Assembly: GCF_026343115.1 (NCBI RefSeq)
Contig: NZ_JAPEMC010000001.1
Location: 3,658,001-3,722,000, forward strand
Reading direction: 5' to 3'
DNA from: Streptomyces sp. NBC_00102
Lineage (GTDB): Bacteria > Actinomycetota > Actinomycetes > Streptomycetales > Streptomycetaceae
Length of the DNA stretch: 64,000 nucleotides
Shown in pieces: positions 62,489 through 64,000 of this stretch. The translations under genes and the position numbers were made by a program. Position 1 is the stretch's first letter. Every line of letters starts with the position of its first letter. The notes beneath the pieces were generated by a model. It saw only the letters and a list, made by a program, of their open reading frames with translations. It searched no databases and had not been told where the DNA came from.

Positions 62489-63337
62489 ATGTCGGCGAAA
62501 CACCCCGACCCCGAAGAGACCGGTGCGGAAACCCCGTACCTCGACTTCGCGGGAACGACCCCCTACGAGGACTACGTCCAGGCGGACGTCCTCACCCATT
62601 TGCAGCAGTTGCGCTCGGACGATCCCGGCGAGATGGTCTTCCTCGTCACCACCCAGGTCATGGAGTTGTGGTTCACCGTCCTGGTCCACGAATGGGAGAC
62701 CGCGGCGCTGGCCCTGCGCGAGGACCGGCTGCCGGTCGCGCGGGACGCGCTGAAGCGCTCGCTGCGCCAGCTGGAGGCGCTGAACGCGTCCTGGCGCCCG
62801 CTGGCCCAGCTCACCCCCGCCCAGTTCAACTCCTACCGGAGTTCGCTCGGCGAGGGCTCCGGCTTCCAGTCGGCGATGTACCGGCGGATGGAGTTCCTGC
62901 TGGGCGACAAGTCGGCCTCCATGCTCGTCCCGCACCGGGGCTCCCCGCGGGTGTACGCCGAGCTGGAGAAGGCGCTGAGCCAGCCCAGCCTGTACGACGA
63001 GACGCTGGCGCTGCTCGCGCGGCGCGGCCACCCGGTGCCGCGGTCGGTCCTCGACCGCGACCTGCGGCAGAAGTACGAGCCCTCCCCGGTGGTCGAGGCC
63101 GTCTGGGCGCGGATATACGCCGACCCGGAGAAGTACGACGAGCTGGTGCGCCTCGGCGAGCTGCTCACGGACGTCGGCGAGCTGGTGTGGCGCTGGCGCA
63201 ACGACCATCTGGTGGCGACCCGGCGGGCCATGGGCTCGAAGACCGGGACCGGCGGTTCCGCCGGTGTGGCGTGGCTGGAGAAGCGCGCGCAGAAGACCGT
63301 GTTCCCCGAACTCTGGACGGCCCGCAGTCATGTCTGA
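62489..63337 (+). CDS. kynA: Tryptophan 2,3-dioxygenase
   Basis: 282 aa. Heme enzyme opening the indole ring of Trp to N-formylkynurenine. Typical stretches: YLDFAGTTPYEDYVQADVLT, FLVTTQVMELWFTVLVHEW, LNASWRPLAQLTPAQFNSYR, GEGSGFQSAMYRRMEFLLGD and GTGGSAGVAWLEK. ATG at 62489 after GAGGAGA. Overlaps kynU by 8 bp, so the two catabolic genes are coupled. Confidence 0.95.
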   Translation: MSAKHPDPEETGAETPYLDFAGTTPYEDYVQADVLTHLQQLRSDDPGEMVFLVTTQVMELWFTVLVHEWETAALALREDRLPVARDALKRSLRQLEALNASWRPLAQLTPAQFNSYRSSLGEGSGFQSAMYRRMEFLLGDKSASMLVPHRGSPRVYAELEKALSQPSLYDETLALLARRGHPVPRSVLDRDLRQKYEPSPVVEAVWARIYADPEKYDELVRLGELLTDVGELVWRWRNDHLVATRRAMGSKTGTGGSAGVAWLEKRAQKTVFPELWTARSHV

Positions 63338-64000
63338 GACCAACCACCGCCTGCTGGCGGACCGTGCGGCCAAGCTCGACGCCGCTGACGAACTCGCCGA
63401 TCTGCGCGAGCTGTTCACCCTCGACGAGGGGGTCTACCTGGACGGCAACTCGCTCGGTGCGCTCCCCGTCCACGTGCCCGACCGGCTGCACGAGGTCATC
63501 GCCCGCGAATGGGGCGAGCTGCGCATCCGGTCCTGGGACGAGAGCGGCTGGTGGACCGCGCCCGAGCGGGTCGGTGACCGCATCGCGCCGATCGTCGGCG
63601 CGGAGCCGGGCCGGATCGTGGTCGGCGACTCCACCAGCGTGAACATCTTCAAGGCACTGGTCGCCGCGACCCGGCTCGCGCCGGGCGGGCGGGACGAGAT
63701 CGTGGTCGACGCCTCGACGTTCCCCACCGACGGCTACATCGCCGGTTCGGCCGCCCGCATGACCGGTCACCGGATCGTGCCCGTCGACCCCGCCGACGTA
63801 CCGGTCTCCGTCAACTCCCGTACCGCCGCAGTGCTGTTGAACCACGTCGACTACCGCACCGGGCGGCTGCACGACCTGCCCACGCTCACTGCCGCCGTGC
63901 AGCGCGCCGGGGCCGTCGTGGTCTGGGACCTCTGTCACAGCGCGGGTGCGCTGCCGGTCGGTCTGGACGAGCACGGCGTCGACCTGGCGGTCGGCTGCAC
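63330..64000 (+). CDS. kynU: Kynureninase, 3' partial
   Basis: The first 223 codons are in the window. MSETNHRLLADRAAKLDAAD, VYLDGNSLGALPVHVPDRL, RSWDESGWWTAPERVGDRIA, GDSTSVNIFKAL and VVWDLCHSAGALPVGLDEHG match kynureninase; the PLP Lys lies beyond the end. It cleaves kynurenine to anthranilate and alanine. ATG at 63330 inside the kynA end. Confidence 0.93.
   Translation, partial: MSETNHRLLADRAAKLDAADELADLRELFTLDEGVYLDGNSLGALPVHVPDRLHEVIAREWGELRIRSWDESGWWTAPERVGDRIAPIVGAEPGRIVVGDSTSVNIFKALVAATRLAPGGRDEIVVDASTFPTDGYIAGSAARMTGHRIVPVDPADVPVSVNSRTAAVLLNHVDYRTGRLHDLPTLTAAVQRAGAVVVWDLCHSAGALPVGLDEHGVDLAVGC

Overview
The window is high-GC actinobacterial DNA, almost certainly a Streptomyces chromosome. 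Evidence: many GTG starts, dnaK-grpE-dnaJ-hspR with HspR-type (HAIR) operators, an F420-type PPOX protein, a mycothiol-amidase-like protein, DUF4232, DUF2617 and DUF3151 proteins, and a perfect Streptomyces-type parS site.

Layout. (1) 1-6.3 kb: a 5'-truncated, frameshifted membrane protein gene, a hypothetical gene, a PIG-L/Mca-like amidase, a DUF4232 lipoprotein, a NIPSNAP protein and UDP-glucose 6-dehydrogenase. (2) 6.46-32.3 kb: a composite genomic island inserted in the 3' half of a tRNA-Gly(CCC) gene (32276-32349, minus strand). Four direct copies of the 44-bp tRNA 3' end (6461, 14967, 17823, 32276) divide it into three tandem segments of about 8.5, 2.9 and 14.5 kb. (3) 32.6-64 kb: conserved chromosomal genes: dcd, a phosphoribosyltransferase, a Yip1 protein, a large Fe-S oxidoreductase, a sugar transferase, the DnaK operon, a small locus with a secreted repeat protein, clpB, YbjN, aminotransferases, DUF2617, a SpeE-like fusion, SRPBCC, aldose epimerase, pyrE, fba, MFS, DUF3151, kynA and the start of kynU.

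Island content. Segment 1 (6461-14967) has an ABC exporter with a divergent TetR regulator and operator, an SDR, a damaged HATPase gene, an XRE-TPR regulator coupled to a flavoprotein, and the only tyrosine integrase, coupled to a zinc-motif protein. Segment 2 (14967-17823) is a divergent ArsR/MFS pair. Segment 3 (17823-32276) has a NYN nuclease behind a leader terminator, a low-GC DUF6414-like gene, a coupled minus-strand operon (HATPase, MurA-like enolpyruvyl transferase, 5'-nucleotidase-like phosphoesterase, two dCTP-deaminase-fold proteins, GT4 glycosyltransferase, then a serine beta-lactamase-fold hydrolase), an XRE/peptide deformylase pair, a relaxase-like remnant, and an IS3 element inserted in a GNAT-like gene. 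Segments 1 and 3 share a diverged HATPase/XRE promoter module in which opposite partners are damaged, and share the def 3' end.

Best candidates for undescribed biology: the coupled operon whose two Dcd-like proteins have lost complementary catalytic residues; and the locus at 43.5-45.5 kb, where a LuxR-like regulator diverges from a secreted protein of twelve GDIGWD repeats translationally coupled to a Rieske-like protein lacking its cluster ligands. All function calls come from reading motifs by eye; no database search was possible.
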